A stretch of 40,787 bases of DNA. It comes from Christensenellaceae bacterium. GTDB taxonomy: Bacteria; Bacillota; Clostridia; Christensenellales; DTU072. Location of the stretch: NCBI GenBank assembly GCA_031278175.1, contig JAITLB010000149.1, positions 1 to 40,787 of the forward strand. The letters are read 5' to 3'. Made by a program: the position numbers and the translations under genes. This document shows, piece after piece, positions 40,303 to 40,787 of this stretch. How positions within the stretch are numbered: the first letter of the stretch is position 1; each line of letters starts with the position of its first letter. A model generated the notes under the pieces. The model was not told the DNA's origin, made no database searches, and was given only the letters and a program-made list of their open reading frames with translations.

Positions 40303-40787
40303 ATGCGACTTTTTATGGCCATCAACTTCAATGACAGCACCCGTGGACACCTGCTCACCCTCCAGGACGAACTGCGTGCCAAGTCGGATCGCGGGAACTT
40401 CTCCGCGCCAGAGAATCTGCACCTGACGCTTACGTTCCTTGGCGAGTGCAACGACAAGCAAACCACCGCCGCGAAGTCAGTGTTATCTGACGTTAGGTTT
40501 GCGCCGTTCGACATAACCGCCCTGCGTGTCGGACGTTTCAAGCGTGACGGTGGCGACATTTGGTGGGTAGGCTTGCGCGAGGGAAAACCCCTTTTGGCAT
40601 TACAGCGCAATTTGTCGGACAGACTTTATACCGCAGGATTTGCACTTGAAAGCAGGAAATTCAGCCCGCATATTACGCTCGGCAGAGAGGTTTCAACAAG
40701 AGTTGAGCCGTGGTGGATAGAAACATTTGGCGAAATGGTGAACAGTATAGAACTCATGAAATCGGAGCGGATAGGCGGAAAACTGAC
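40303..40787 (+). CDS. thpR: RNA 2',3'-cyclic phosphodiesterase / 2'-5' RNA ligase family (partial, runs off right edge)
   Basis: 'MRLFMAINFNDSTRGHLLTLQDELRAKSDRGNFSAPENLHLTLTFLGE' and 'FSPHITLGRE' (two HxT motifs); aggagg RBS. Confidence 0.9.
   Translation, partial: MRLFMAINFNDSTRGHLLTLQDELRAKSDRGNFSAPENLHLTLTFLGECNDKQTTAAKSVLSDVRFAPFDITALRVGRFKRDGGDIWWVGLREGKPLLALQRNLSDRLYTAGFALESRKFSPHITLGREVSTRVEPWWIETFGEMVNSIELMKSERIGGKL

Noticed and set aside
1-40787. CRISPR array, retron, prophage or secondary-metabolite cluster
   Set aside because: No regularly spaced repeats, reverse transcriptase, phage structural genes or NRPS/PKS/RiPP enzymes were seen on either strand.

Overview
This is a 40.8-kb window from a low-GC spore-forming Firmicute (Clostridia-like). 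The spore call rests on spoVAC/spoVAD/spoVAE. The backbone holds: (i) a minus-strand envelope/export operon at 1-6290, with two FtsX/MacB-type permease genes, an ABC ATPase, an adaptor-like protein, a DUF1624-type membrane acyltransferase, a lipoprotein and two orphan secreted proteins; (ii) a small Cys-rich protein plus cysteine desulfurase; (iii) a V4R sensor and a soluble PAS-GGDEF protein; (iv) a two-gene cassette pairing a coiled-coil protein with an 804-aa SF1 helicase that carries a RelE/ParE-like N-terminal domain; (v) an SDR plus an ANTAR regulator with a degenerate receiver; (vi) an ECF-type S component; (vii) a GH2 beta-mannosidase; (viii) the spoVA genes; (ix) a leuACDB operon behind a Leu-type T-box (probable CUC specifier); (x) an MBL-fold hydrolase and a GxGYxYP lipoprotein. 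Two tRNA genes are visible: an oddly mismatched tRNA-Gln(CUG) and an intact tRNA-Pro(CGG). Past the tRNA-Pro the sequence looks like an accessory island of mobile and defence-gene wreckage: nested inverted-repeat elements, a decayed IS3-family transposase, a C5-methyltransferase tail, a C-protein-like HTH fused in frame to an AlbA_2/RecG-like protein, hsdM and tag fragments, and a thpR gene running off the edge. The best candidates for something undescribed are the RelE-helicase/coiled-coil pair (11612-14858), the export operon with orphan secreted proteins, the HTH-AlbA_2 chimera, and the palindromic mini-element at 36252-36515. No database search was possible, so family calls rest on recognised motifs.
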